From positions 1,220,517-1,284,516 of the forward strand of contig NW_003314291.1 of the NCBI RefSeq assembly GCF_000143415.4: DNA of 64,000 bases, given 5' to 3'. The stretch's first letter is position 1. Each line of letters starts with the position of its first letter. The DNA comes from Selaginella moellendorffii (taxonomy: Eukaryota > Streptophyta > Lycopodiopsida > Selaginellales > Selaginellaceae). The position numbers were made by a program, and so were the translations under genes. The notes beneath the pieces are model-generated. The model made no database searches. It was not told the origin of the DNA and saw only the letters and a list, made by a program, of their open reading frames with translations. Shown piece after piece: positions 11,673-22,851 of this stretch.

Positions 11673-12728
11673 GAGCAGAAGCAGGGAAGAATGTACAAAG
11701 CTATTTGTGTGCTGTTTGTGCTCAATAACTTCGGATGAAATAAGCGAGGAAAACAAGAAAGCAAACAAGAAAGCAATCACGAATCATGTGGATTGATGTG
11801 TGTGGTATGTACTACAGAAGACATTTTCAAGTGTGCATAATTCAAATCCTAAAGAAAAGAAAAAACCGAGTCAAAAGCGATATACAGTTGTTGACACGAT
11901 TTAATATAAGTCTGCAAACAGCAATGTGGAGGCTTCCAACGGAATTGGTAAAGGACCAAAAAAGCATGGCATGGATAATCAAAGAGAAGGCACCAAGCAT
12001 GACGCAGAGACAAACAAAACGTCTTTTTAAGGCTAGCCGGGGAAAAACAAAGCTAGCAACCCATGTCTTTTGTACTTGCCTGTAGCCCGATGGTGTAGGA
12101 AGAATTGTCCCGAGTGGTGTCCATAGGTGCATGACTTTGGATCAACACGATCAACAGTCCTGACATTCCCCCTGTTCGGCACACACTATAAACATCAGTT
12201 TAACATCCGCTTAACTTCTACCTTACCGCAGCTAACTTGCACAAAAGACCACACTGCTTCATGGCTCTATAGTTCCTTTTGGTTGTCCTAAGATGGAAGT
12301 GTTCCAAGACTCGTCATCCGAGTGACCTCCAAATGCGTTTCGAAATAGCAAGCTAGCGTGGACGGACGGCCGAATGGTACGGCTGTCGCATTGCAGGGAA
12401 GGCAAGATGCTTGCTCCTCGTCTCTCATTTCCGGAAAGAAGGCTTGCTTCCACTGTCTTCTCCGTAGGGACAGTAGGGGGCTACGTCTCCCACATTCGAA
12501 TCTGTACAAAAGAGATATAGACGGACTAAGGAAGAAAAATAAGAATGAGTACCGTGTATCATGGTTGCGTTGTTAGAATCACCATATCAAACGATCCGAT
12601 CTCGCAAAGAGATTTTGATCTCAGGCCCTGTACACGAATTAAAAAAGTTAAAATGCACAGACGAGAGCAGCTTTCTTACTACAGTTTAGCGTAGGGACCT
12701 CCAAAGATTATGAAAAGCACGCTCGTAG
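11673..12728. other. Spacer between the NIP genes
   Basis: Contains the 3' flank of the first NIP gene and upstream DNA of the second. I see no further gene and no repeat in it. Confidence 0.5.
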
Positions 12729-12729
12729 C

Positions 12730-12738
12730 TATATAAAC
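12730..12738 (+). promoter_or_regulatory. TATA box of the second NIP gene
   Basis: TATATAAAC lies about 130 bp before the ATG at 12864, nearly the same spacing as in the first NIP gene. This supports a shared promoter layout retained after duplication. Confidence 0.55.
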
Positions 12739-12863
12739 CGTGCCATGTTGCCAAAGTAGTGTGTGCTTGAGTGCCTTAGCACTTAGTTTCTCGAAGCTAT
12801 AGCCATTTCCTCCTTTCTTTGCTGGACCTTCCTGTAATCCATCAACATCCGCCAGTGAGCAGC

Positions 12864-14020
12864 ATGGCCGAGCAGCAGCGAGAAGCCGAGCAAGCTGCTG
12901 CAAATCCTTTACCTTTCCATGCTGCTGCTGCTGCAATCGCCGAGAGAACTTCGAGCGTGGATAAACGTGTTCAGGGCCGGACGTCGAGTGTTGACCACAG
13001 GAATGCCGCTCACAAGTGCTTCCCGCTGGAGCTCGTCGAGGAAGGGCGCTTTGACGACGAGCCAACAGGATACTCCACCGGTTACTCGCTGCTCAAGAAG
13101 GTTGATTGCCAGCACAATTCCGTCCCTCTAACTTTGCTTGGTTTTCTCGAAACTGACATCCATCCAAAGTGCAGATCGCTTCTGAGTTCCTCGGCACCTT
13201 CATTCTCATCTTTGCAGCCGCAGGCACAGCCATCATGAACGAGAAATCTCACGGCGCGCTGGGAATCCAGGGACTCGCAGGCGGAGCCGGCATCACGGTC
13301 ATGATTGTCATCTTTGCAACCGGCCACATCTCAGGAGCTCACATCAACCCGGCAGTCACTCTTGCTTTTGCCACTTTCCGCCACTTCCCGTGGATTCAGG
13401 TTCTTCCACCGACCATTCCTTCAAGCTTGCTCCGAGTCTGACTTAACTTGCGTCTTCAGGTGCCTTTGTATATCGCAGCTCAAGTGACAGCCTCCATCTC
13501 GGCATCCTTTCTTCTCAAGGGGATCTACCATCCCGATTTGGCCGGCGGTGTCACTGTTCCTGCTGGTACTCATTGGCAGTCATTCCTCTTCGAGATCATT
13601 CTCACTGCCATCATGATGTTCGTCGTCACCTCAGTGGCCACTGACACCCGTGCTGTACGTGTTTCTTTATCTTCGCTTGTCAAGCTTCATCTTCCGCTGG
13701 ATTCTCTTCACAGGTCGGGGAGTTGGCCGGGATCGCTGTTGGCGCAACGGTTTTCCTCAACAATCTTATCGCCGGGTAAGCGAATCGTCGCGCTCGGATA
13801 ATCTTGCACTGTGCTCAAACAGTTGCCTTGTACTGACAGCCTGATCTCTGGAGCTTCGATGAACCCGTGCCGCTCGTTAGGCCCCGCGATTGCTGCTAAC
13901 AACTTCAAAGGCTTCTGGATCTACGTAATTGGTCCGCTTATCGGCACCCAGCTCGGGGCAGCAGCATACACTGCCATCAGATTCAAGGAGCTGGAACGTC
14001 CCAAAAGCTTCAGAAGATGA
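12864..14020 (+). CDS. NIP (nodulin 26-like) aquaporin, copy 2
   Basis: Same five-exon plan as its upstream neighbour (12864-13100, 13175-13399, 13460-13654, 13714-13775, 13840-14020), giving 299 residues. All internal exons have exactly the same lengths as in copy 1 (225, 195, 62), which shows tandem duplication. The N-terminus is longer and Ala-rich, and repeats the RTSSVD motif twice. The first pore motif is NPA (residues 137-139). The second reads SMNPCRSLGPA, so NPC (248-250) replaces the usual NPA or NPV. The C-terminus ends PKSFRR, the ending typical of NIP5-like proteins. Membrane channel function is certain from the fold; the effect of the Cys in the pore loop is unknown. Confidence 0.9.
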
Positions 14021-14272
14021 ACAGGAATGCCACTACTGTACGTGAAGGTTAGTGAGGATGAATGTAAGTCCTGTACCTGTAAATCCATATGTAAAATGCT
14101 GGTCCCAGTTGACCTCAATAGTTTGGTTTCTGATCACAGCTTACAGCTAAGAGTGTGTCATTCTCAACATTAATAAAACAAGGAAACTGTGCTTGAAAAT
14201 GACGAATGATTCATTTTTCACTATGTATGATACAGCTCATTTCATAAAACATACCGTATATCTGGAGGGCAA

Positions 14273-17088
14273 CTAGCCGGCCTTCTTGCCAAACCAGCTC
14301 TTTGATCTCACTCTCTTACCCTCCAGTGCCTGCAAAACAGCTGATCAAGTTAAAGGCAAATGGAGACAATGAACATACCATTTGCTTGAAACGCCTTAAA
14401 GTAAGTACCGCACGATCGCGAAGCCTACAGGTCGGCGATGAAACTTTACATCAACAAGTCGCCCATCTAAGTAGTCTTACCGATTATCTTTGAAAGTCAG
14501 CATGTGCTCTTTCCCATCGCTGCTTATTATTGCGCACTGAATAAACTGTCCCAAAATGACCCGCACCTGCACGATATAACAGTCACAAAACCAGTCGACA
14601 ATTTCGGAAACACCTGCTTACATTAACGTCTGAAGTGTAACTTTCCTTAACCAACCGTACGCCGTTTCGTATTATTTGATAGCTCAAACGTTTGGTTATC
14701 AAAGTTCCAGGTTCCCAGTCTTCAGTTCCGTCCTCCTGAAACATTAGGTACCACTCGGAGATCAAAGATGGACACGGACTTATGCAGGAAAACTGCTCAT
14801 AGTGCATCTAGCTATGTTCATGGTGCATTCAGAAAAGAAATGTGAACAGACCATAACCGTCACATCGAACTGAGCCTGAGCAGCCGCAATATGAACATTG
14901 ATTTGATCGTCCATGGTTGCATCTGCATACCAGCGGCATTCACAACCACAACAATTCCTTCACTGTAAAGCCTTACCGCATTTGATTATGTTTTGATTGT
15001 TTGCAAACTCAATCACTTCCTCTCCCTGCAAAGAGAACTTATTAAAACCACGATGATAATGCAAGGTTTACCTTCCGTCCTCGATCATCCATAGGACAAC
15101 ATTGTATTGCGATAAAGGTTTCACAATCATCAGCACTTAGAGTGTATTCGGTTTGAGACGCGCCTAGAAAAACAATGATAATAGCATGGAAGCTGAGGTG
15201 TATACAAAAAGAACGTACCATCAATGTCCTCGGCACCATCTTTGTAATACCGTATCCACTGCAAAAAAGCTTGGTAAATCCGTACTACAGGTTAATTCAA
15301 ACCTGAAAATTGCAAAGAGCAGTTCCGTTGATGGAATGGCCACAAACAGTCAGTTTGCTTCCCAGCACTGCATCTCCCACAATTCGCAGGCCAGCAACAG
15401 CAGGCAAAGGATCTTCTTCTGCAGGTGAAACATCGTCAGCAATAGTATTTCGCGTTTAAGTTTGACAAAACACCTGCGTGGTTAGGCTCCTCAGGTAATG
15501 ATGGCAAATGTGGAGAACGTTTATGATCGTAATTGGTCCTGATGTCTGGATCATCACCCTCAATAGAATGGAAATTTTCGTGTAAATCTGTATTGTGCTT
15601 AGGAACCATTCTGTTTTCCGGAACTTAGCAAAGTTATCAAATGCGAAATAAGCACACTTACTCTTGCATATGCATATACTCGGGAGTACCAACAGATCGC
15701 GTCGTGTTGACGTTCAAAGAGGAAGGCGATGTAGGCCTTTGAATTTGAGGATAAATACTTTGAGGCACAAGTTCTAGTCCCCGCCCATTCTGCAGCTACT
15801 GCAGGAGGTAATTCACAAAACTAAAAATCGAGCCTTACAGGCGAGGGAGGAGCAAATCGAGGGGGTGATTGTACATTGGACGGAGACGGTGGCGTATACA
15901 ACCATGGCCTGTAGAAACCTGGCTCTTTGATTCTTCTCTGCAAAACTAGCCTAGTAAGGAGGTTTCAGGTTCAATGACTTCAACCAACCTCATCGTTTAC
16001 TCTGGACTTCAAATGTTGCACCAATGCCTGTACATCACACATATACAGCTTTACCATCTATGTCCAAGAATTCCTTACTTTCACAGAGACGACAATTGAT
16101 TGCGCATCTGTAGCTGGATGCAAATCAAACTCCTCCAGAAGTGGCAACAGCGACGTCACAAGAAAGTTTCTTTCTTGTCCTAGAGCCTGCTCAATATCAG
16201 TTCAATAAACATTAATAAAAGAAGAAAGAACGTTTTTTACTTGATTATCATAAGCAAGCTTCATATTTTTCTCAGCAAGCTCTTCACGAATCGTCAAGGC
16301 TTTTGACGTTGCATCGGCGACAGATTGCTGCTCCCGATAGTAGAACTGTAAAAAAAATAAAATAAAGTAGAGTATCACCGACGGAAAGCACTAACCACTT
16401 GTAGTTCTGCCATTTTTCTTTCCAAACTAGTGTTCTCAGCAAGAAGTTGTGTTTCCTGTGCACGAGAAGAGTTAGCCAGACAGCGGATAATAGCAAGAGG
16501 GAGTACCCTTATAGTGGCCTCATAGAGTTTGCTCCGAAGCTGACGGACTTCCTCCTCGTGCGTCCTCGTCGAAGCCAGTGTCATGTCCTGCCAATTAAAT
16601 GGGATATAATACACGAATAAATTCGACAGCTACCGGTCTGAATGGAGGCACAGCATCCGACTTAACGTCCGCCCCATTTTCTGCGTTCGTGTTCCCATTT
16701 GCAGGAACGCGTTCTTGCGAGATTGTTTCCTCCTCTGGCTTTCGCGAGGCAGCATTTTTCTTCTGCAAATGGAAGATGATTTACCTGGTTTGGAGGACAA
16801 GGTAAAGGAGGGTAACTTACCAGAGTTGCAATTTCATGCTGGGCGCTCTGTAGAGCAGTACGCAGGTGATTCGCCTCGGCAACCTTAACAATTCAGTCAG
16901 ATGTGTGAAAGAGAGAAAAAATGTTAAAATTCTACCTTCTCCGTAAGTGCAATTTCGGCCTTTGCGAGAAGGTCATAGACTTCTACGGGATCCCTGAATC
17001 CATTCTCAAGCTCTGTCCCACCATTAGCATGCGCCTGATTCCCATGGAAGCGTCCAGCACTGTCGGTGTATCTAATAGCGGCTTGCAT
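14273..17088 (-). CDS. Coiled-coil protein with C-terminal beta-rich module, 20 exons
   Basis: Twenty small exons can be joined in phase from the ATG at 17088 to a TAG at 14273, giving 566 residues. The first exon is 17088-16936 and the last 14329-14273. Residues about 40-260 are Glu/Leu/Gln-rich heptad sequence such as EEEVRQLRSKLYEATI and REELAEKNMKLAYDNQ. Residues about 265-345 are Pro/Ser-rich and probably disordered. From about 344 a folded module follows: LRIVGDAVLGSKLTVCGHSI, QTEYTLSADDCETFIAIQC and VRVILGQFIQCAI, ending RSKSWFGKKAG. The layout recalls the actin-binding SCAB proteins (coiled coil, then Ig-like plus PH-like folds), but the identity is not certain. A cytoskeletal role is inference. 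It faces the LEA gene head to head across about 530 bp. Confidence 0.8.
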
Positions 17089-17597
17089 TCTTCCGATAAA
17101 ATCCCTGCGAGAATTCTACGCCCCTACATGCCGCGCCAAAGCTCAAGCCCTAGGAGACAGAGCTTCAGATCCACCTGATTTCGATCCAAATCGCGAGAGC
17201 GCGGCCGATCGTGAGCTGCTGCTGCTGGGAGAAATCGCCTCCGGCACGAAATCGCGATCGCTGGCCACCCCGCATTGCTCCAAGGCGCTCTGGCCAGACC
17301 TCCAAAAATGCAATACGAAATAAAAACCCTATCATAAGAACACAGTGACGACCTTGACGTCCGCGCCGCCCTTCAACACGGCATTTTCCACGTCGTTCAG
17401 TCCACGTCATTAGTTAACATTAAAAGCGATGGCTTTCGTTTAATCCAACGGCAGTAAGATATGCGCTCGAATATTCCACCACAAATATAGAATAATGTCG
17501 AATATCCACCACGAAGCTTTACACAAGGAGGAGCGAGAAAGCGGGCGAAGGAAAAAATATACCTAGCTTGTTCTGGGCGGGAAATGGCGATGGCGGG

Positions 17598-17605
17598 GTA
17601 TAAAA
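17598..17605 (+). promoter_or_regulatory. TATA-like box very close to the LEA-2 start
   Basis: TATAAAAT lies only 9-10 bases before the ATG at 17615. If it is a true TATA box, transcription would begin downstream of that ATG, and the ATG at 17642 (MDQGVQ) would be the start. It may simply be a chance AT stretch. Confidence 0.3.
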
Positions 17606-17614
17606 TGGGGCGCC

Positions 17615-18787
17615 ATGGATGGAGATCTCACAGCGAGAGCGATGGATCAAGGAGTGCAATCGCGCTTGCAGGTAGAGATTATCAGCAATTCGGCCGGGTC
17701 GAGCAGCGTCGGCGTGGATCTCCAGGTCAGGAACTCGCAGCGATTCCCCGTTCACGTCATGGACATCGAGGTGCTGATCGAGGAGCCCGGCCGCGAGGAG
17801 CGTGAGCGCAAGGCCGCGAGCGCCAAGCTCGATCACTCGTGCATCGTCCAGCCGCGCTCCTCCAAGCTCGTCAAGATCCCGCTCGCGAGCTTAATCCGGC
17901 CCAGCGCCACGCCGGTGCCGTACATGCTCCGGGCCAATGTGGCCATGAAGGACCGGGTGCACGGCGCGTACCAGGTGAGTACGGAACGCGTACGGCAGAT
18001 GTTCTTCAAGGACGCCGCTGACAAGAAGGTCAAGGCCGTGGAGAGAAAGCACTTGGATGGAGGCATCGAAGGGATTCACGTATGGACCAACTTTCCAAAG
18101 GAGGTGGTGGTGGCTTTCGACTTCCAAGTGAAAAACTCCAACTTTCTGCCGCTCAAGCTCCTCCACGCCGATTTCTCCGTCACGAGTGATGGCACGAAGA
18201 TCCTGGAGACCAAAGTCGTCCACAACACGAGCATCCCAGGGAAGTCGTCGGCTAGAATCAAGATGAAGCTTTCGATCCCGCTCAAGATCATACGTGACAG
18301 CTTCCCCGGTGGGCTCCCTTCGTCCGTTCTTCCAGTCCAGATGGACATCTCCTTCTGGTTCAAGGAGACTTTCTACGGCCTCTACAAGATCGATGCTCGC
18401 AAGACGGGCGTGCTGGTCGTGCCCGAGGCGCCGGCGATCGCGATCCACAAGGTGGTGTTCACTTTCGACGAGGATAACAAGCCGGTTGCGAGATTGGAGC
18501 TGCTGGTTTCCAACGCGAATGTCTTTGATCTGGAGCTCAAGAGCCTGGAGTACCAAGCCGTGTCGAAGGAGACAGGATCGACGCTCATGCTCGCGAAGTT
18601 TAGAGACGATGACGCCGTCATTGTCCCCGAAGGAGGAAAGGTTACCATCTGGGCTCTTGCGAAGCCTGGGACGCACGAATTTGGATCGGTGCTGTGGAAG
18701 CTCTACAAAGGCGAGCAGGACTACGTCGTAAAAACTTCGCTGGAGACCGAAACCGAGTTGTATGGCAAGATTGTTTTCCAGAGCTAG
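17615..18787 (+). CDS. LEA group 2 / WHy-domain protein (LEA14-like)
   Basis: An intronless frame of 390 residues. Group 2 LEA proteins are stress and desiccation proteins with an immunoglobulin-like WHy fold. Three tandem copies can be traced: residues about 15-110 (VGVDLQVRNSQRFPVHVMDI), about 165-260 (VVAFDFQVKNSNFLPLKLL, then IPGKSSARIKMKLSIPL) and about 275-385 (VARLELLVSNANVFDLELKS). Each has the conserved strand, Asn and following hydrophobic pattern. There is no signal peptide, so it is probably cytosolic. A single-domain LEA14 is about 150 residues, so this is a long multi-domain form. The start is ambiguous between 17615 and 17642 because a TATA-like box sits right before the first ATG. 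Desiccation tolerance in lycophytes makes the family plausible here. Confidence 0.85.
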   Translation: MDGDLTARAMDQGVQSRLQVEIISNSAGSSSVGVDLQVRNSQRFPVHVMDIEVLIEEPGREERERKAASAKLDHSCIVQPRSSKLVKIPLASLIRPSATPVPYMLRANVAMKDRVHGAYQVSTERVRQMFFKDAADKKVKAVERKHLDGGIEGIHVWTNFPKEVVVAFDFQVKNSNFLPLKLLHADFSVTSDGTKILETKVVHNTSIPGKSSARIKMKLSIPLKIIRDSFPGGLPSSVLPVQMDISFWFKETFYGLYKIDARKTGVLVVPEAPAIAIHKVVFTFDEDNKPVARLELLVSNANVFDLELKSLEYQAVSKETGSTLMLAKFRDDDAVIVPEGGKVTIWALAKPGTHEFGSVLWKLYKGEQDYVVKTSLETETELYGKIVFQS

Positions 18788-18877
18788 CTCCTGGTCTCGG
18801 AAGAAGGACGAAGAAAATCAGAACTCAAATGTGTATAACTTCTACCTTGGTCGATTGATTGTAAATATTTCCGGTGA

Positions 18878-20367
18878 CTAGAGCTCGTCATTGTCATCGT
18901 GCTCGTAATTCAGCACCCCCAACTCTTGTGTTGTTGCTGCTGAAATTTTCTCCTCGCTCGATGCCATGAGCTCTGGTATCCATTCATCTCCATCGATGAA
19001 AAGCGGGCTCAAGTAAGGATAAGCTTGCCAATCCGAAAGAGAGTGAGACCAGTTCGCTCGTTTTCTCCTGTTGGATCCCAAGCCAGAGCACTCGTATTCG
19101 CCATAAACAACCGTCCTGCAAAGAGCTCAAGCCAGTGAGCAAGGAAAAAATTCGAAACAAAGCAACGAAAGAAGTCCAGAAGAAGAAAAAACGAATAGAG
19201 AAAGGTTGCGTGAACTTACAAAGTTCTGCCCGAGTCTCCCCAGTCGTCCCATCCAACCGGATGGACGATGCTGTCCATGGAAGTGTACGCAAAGATTACT
19301 CTGGAGAACGGACCCCACGCTCGTCCCAAGAGAACGTTTCCAGTCCCCGTGATACTACAGTTGACGAACGAAAAAGCCGAGGCTTCCGACCACTTTAGTC
19401 GTCGCTGAGCAGTGATCGACCCCGAGACTTTCTTCGATGGCTTTGCAACTGAGTGGAGTTCACAGTTCTGAGAAACACGCAGAAAACTCTGAAGGAGCTC
19501 AAGCTTTTTTGAAAAAGAAGTACCTCGTAGAGAGATCGTCCACTCCCACAGATGAAATCGATGGATCCCTCGATGAAGCATTCCTTGAAGTAGTGTCGGC
19601 CTTGGTCGTCGAATAGAGTGTCTTGGAAGCCATAAAAGCCGCAGCCATAGAACGCTGCTCGGTCGGATGAAACTCTCAGAGCAACGGCTTGAGCTCCTTG
19701 AACTCCAACTCCTGGTCCTGGAGAAGTGTTCTACGCTGGAATACGTTAGTAGATGGAACATCTCGCTGCCTTACCAGAAAACTCAAGTTCTTGGCAACAA
19801 AATCTGCTGCTTCCACGCTCACACTTGCACTGCTGTATGTTCTGCCGCTAGAATTTGCGGTGTCGTTCCAGGCTATGGCTGTGAGGTCCATTCCTTGTCC
19901 CTGCAAAGTAATATACGGCTTGCTATGTGGGATCAACACCTTTTCCCTGGATCCAAACAAAGAGAACGATGACAGAAACCTTGCAGCGAGATTCAGAAAC
20001 TTTCTTACGTGAATGTTCCATTGTTAATATAGATATGAACTGGAACTTGGTTGTAGTCGGGAACAGCGTCGATCGCATCCTGGACTGTGCGGAAATCTCC
20101 AAATCCTTTTTGATCTACAATAAAAACAACCGGTGAAGCCTCACGATCGTCACAACTGCTAGTGATATCTAAAGTGAAAGGAAGAGTCAGAGAAGCTGGC
20201 TCTGGAGAAAACAGGCATTGGAAGGCACACATAGCCATGGCGGCGCCATAGATTCTAGGAGCTGTGTGAGAGCGCAAAAGCACGAAGACATGCAAAAGCA
20301 GCCACGCAACAGCAGAAAGAACAACACCAACAACGAGTTGTTTGGTTTTTCTCGAAGCTCGAGTCAT
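18878..20367 (-). CDS. Pectinesterase (pectin methylesterase), membrane-anchored
   Basis: Removes methyl esters from cell-wall pectin. Five exons (20367-20009, 19946-19775, 19730-19524, 19467-19220, 19115-18878) give 407 residues. Residues about 11-31 form a signal anchor ([20 protein letters not shown]). Then come [67 protein letters not shown] with the catalytic Asp, and [13 protein letters not shown] with the Arg. All five active-site residues of the family (Gln, Gln, Asp, Arg, Trp) appear present. There is no PMEI pro-domain, so it is the short type. The C-terminal 60 residues are acidic and have no family match I know. Introns are 44-104 bp. It converges with the LEA gene, stop to stop only about 90 bp apart. 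Confidence 0.92.
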
Positions 20368-20960
20368 AGCGAGATGGATTAGAGCCGCAGGAATTTAACT
20401 CGAGAAGAATGTCACCAGGCTTGCTGCTTAATACGAAGAGAACTCTTCTGGAACAACTGAAGAACCATCTCTACGAAAGTAAGGACGCAAACAATCAATG
20501 AAGGAAGAAATGCCTTACAAGCAATGCAAAGAATTTTAGCAGGAAGAATGGAGGCCAAGTCTGGAAAACAAAACAAATCCATTGCTCAAAGGTTTCTAGC
20601 GAAGAATCGAAGAATGGAATCGAACGGCACAATTAGAATGCAAAATTCCGCTAGAGTTTCTTACAATCATAAGAATTTCTTGCAAGCAACCATGGAATGG
20701 GAATGGCGAGGTTTCGTTTATGCAAAGCAAAGCCCTGTAGCTACTACCACTAAAGAAAGAATGCTGGCATCGCGATCTCATACCTGGAAGGAGCGACCAT
20801 CATGGATGGAACGCGCGTCGACACGCCACGGCGAGACGCGTCAAATTCCCCATTCTAATAGCAAATAGGGCTCTACAACTAGGGTTTTACATTGGAGGAA
20901 ATATTTTGCGGTACTCCGGTGATCGATCGATCGATCGCGTGCCGTGCCAGGTTTGTAGCG
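20368..20960. promoter_or_regulatory. Shared upstream region of pectinesterase and penta-EF-hand genes
   Basis: About 590 bp between two divergent starts. A GATCGATCGATCGATCG repeat precedes the start at 20961. No clear TATA box is seen on either side. It is probably a bidirectional promoter region; nothing else was identified. Confidence 0.4.
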
Positions 20961-22084
20961 ATGTCGCATTCCGGAGGAGGATACTCGAGCGCGCCATCGG
21001 CGCCACCGGCGCCTTCATCGCCCTATCAATCATGGCAGCCGGGGCAATCCACAGCCTACTCGTCATCGCCATACGCGCAGCCTCCGTCGGCCTCGCCAGC
21101 TCCTCCTTATGCATCTCCATACTCGTCTGGATCTGGAGCTGCTCCATCCTATGGGGGCGCCGCGCCGACGCCTCCCTATGGAGGACCTCCATCGGCTCCT
21201 TGGGCTCAGCCTCCATCGGGCTACCCATACGGCTATCCACAGCAGCCTCCACAGTCGGGCTACGGCCAATTCGGGGCGCAATTCCCTCCTGGGACCGATC
21301 CGGAGATCGTTCGCGCTTTCCAGGGTGCCGATCGCGATGGCAGTGGGACGATCGATGATATGGAGCTCCAGACGGCGCTCTCGGCTGGGCAGCCTTTCAG
21401 CTTGCGGACGGTCCATCTCATGCTCCACCAGTTTGCCAACAATGCGAAGAGAATCGGTAAAGTCTTTTTCTTGTGCTTTTCTTTTTTACTTTTGGGACTG
21501 AGTGGAAGCTTCGATCGTTTTCCAGGACCAACGGAGTTTGCGACGCTCTGGAAGGCTCTAAGAGACTGGAGAGTAAGCACTAACCTTAATTCTATAGTAT
21601 GATTGATATGAAACTTTGCCTGTGATTTCCAGGGAACTTTCGAGCGGTTTGATAGAGATCGCAGCGGGAGAATAGAGACCGGAGAACTTAGAGACGCGCT
21701 GTTGAGCCTCGGATATGCAGTCCCACCATCGGTACTGCAAATTCTAGTCTCAAAGCACGATAAGACTGGGCAAGCCCGCGGCCTAGATTATGACAACTTT
21801 GTCGAGTAAGCTGTTTTCCTTTTGTTTCGTGCTCGTGTGCGTTAACTAACGCTCTGCTCATTGTTTCCTCTCTTATACAGGTGTGGCTTGGTTGTAAAGG
21901 TGAGTTCATCAATTCATCGTTTTATTTTCTTTCTTTTGTTGTTTTGGTGACACTGACAAGTTCCTACCGTGCAATGCAGGGACTCACGGAGAAGTTCAAG
22001 GAGAAGGATGTGAAGCTCACGGGCTCGGCCACGCTAAGCTACGAGGCGTTCATGCTTATGGTTTTGCCTTTCATCGTTGCCTAG
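20961..22084 (+). CDS. Penta-EF-hand calcium-binding protein (CML49/50-like)
   Basis: Related to animal ALG-2/PDCD6 and plant CML49/CML50, Ca2+ sensors that dimerise through the fifth EF hand. Five exons (20961-21456, 21526-21572, 21633-21805, 21881-21899, 21980-22084) give 279 residues; the fourth exon is only 19 bp. Residues 1-110 are Pro/Tyr/Gly/Ser-rich and disordered, as in ALG-2. The first EF loop is D124-E135 (DRDGSGTIDDME). The third is at about 188-199 (DRDRSGRIETGE). Later hands are degenerate, as usual. The start is the ATG at 20961, preceded by an in-frame TTG only. The protein ends LPFIVA, close to the hydrophobic family end. Confidence 0.92.
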
Positions 22085-22851
22085 AGATATTAGTCTCTTG
22101 TTAGATTACTCATCGTGTTTGTATGTTCGTTTGCAAAGTATTGGAACCAGGCAGTAGTGAAAGCGAAAGAAGACGTACGTGTTCTATCGCTCGAAAAGAC
22201 TTGCCACTGTATAATCAGGTACTCACAAACGACTAATTCAAGTGGCTCATCCAATTTGTCAACTAAGTGCATTTGTGTTTTTATGGAAACTTTGCCATAG
22301 CTTTGGTGTTTACAGTCAGTGGACTGACTAAAATTTGAGGTTTCTGCAGGACAAACTCTGCAACACTCCGATTTTTCAAGTGTTTCAAAGACACGAACTT
22401 CGGCCTTGACAACCTACAAAATTTCCAACACGGTAAGACACGCCTAGACTATGACAAGGTTCCTGCTTAAGTCTTAAGATCGATTTGTCAATTAATTGGC
22501 AAGTTCCGTGTTCTTCCTTCTTTCTTCTTTTGCATCTACAGGTGTAAGGCCAGTTCTTCAGTTTATCGTTTTGTCCAGCAGCAACTTGGCGATGATGCTA
22601 TCAGGTTTTGCGACGATGCTAAAAGCCATGAAACTTTCATTTGTTTGTAATATATTCTCGTCGTGTGTGTCTTTTTGGAAATCAGAGTTGGCTCGACTTT
22701 TCTCGAAACCAATATGTACATATCTTGCAGCTTCATTCTCGAGGTAATCCTTCAATGCTTATTCGATCAGCCTCTCACTGACCTTGTATGCTGTAACATA
22801 TATATAGGATATAAAAAAGAGTCCAGGGAGATTCCAACTCTTTCTTCATCG
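22085..22851. other. Intergenic region with a possible partial duplicate of the EF-hand gene tail
   Basis: Lies between two convergent genes. Around 22430-22460 (cacggtaagacacgcctaga) and 22535-22580 the sequence resembles the exon 3 end and the exon 4/intron 4 junction of the upstream gene. The match is short and imperfect. Otherwise it is 3' flanking DNA with no gene of its own. Confidence 0.3.

Noticed and set aside
17891-18676. 261-codon minus-strand frame inside the LEA-2 gene
   Set aside because: Antisense shadow of a GC-rich coding exon; no family motif.
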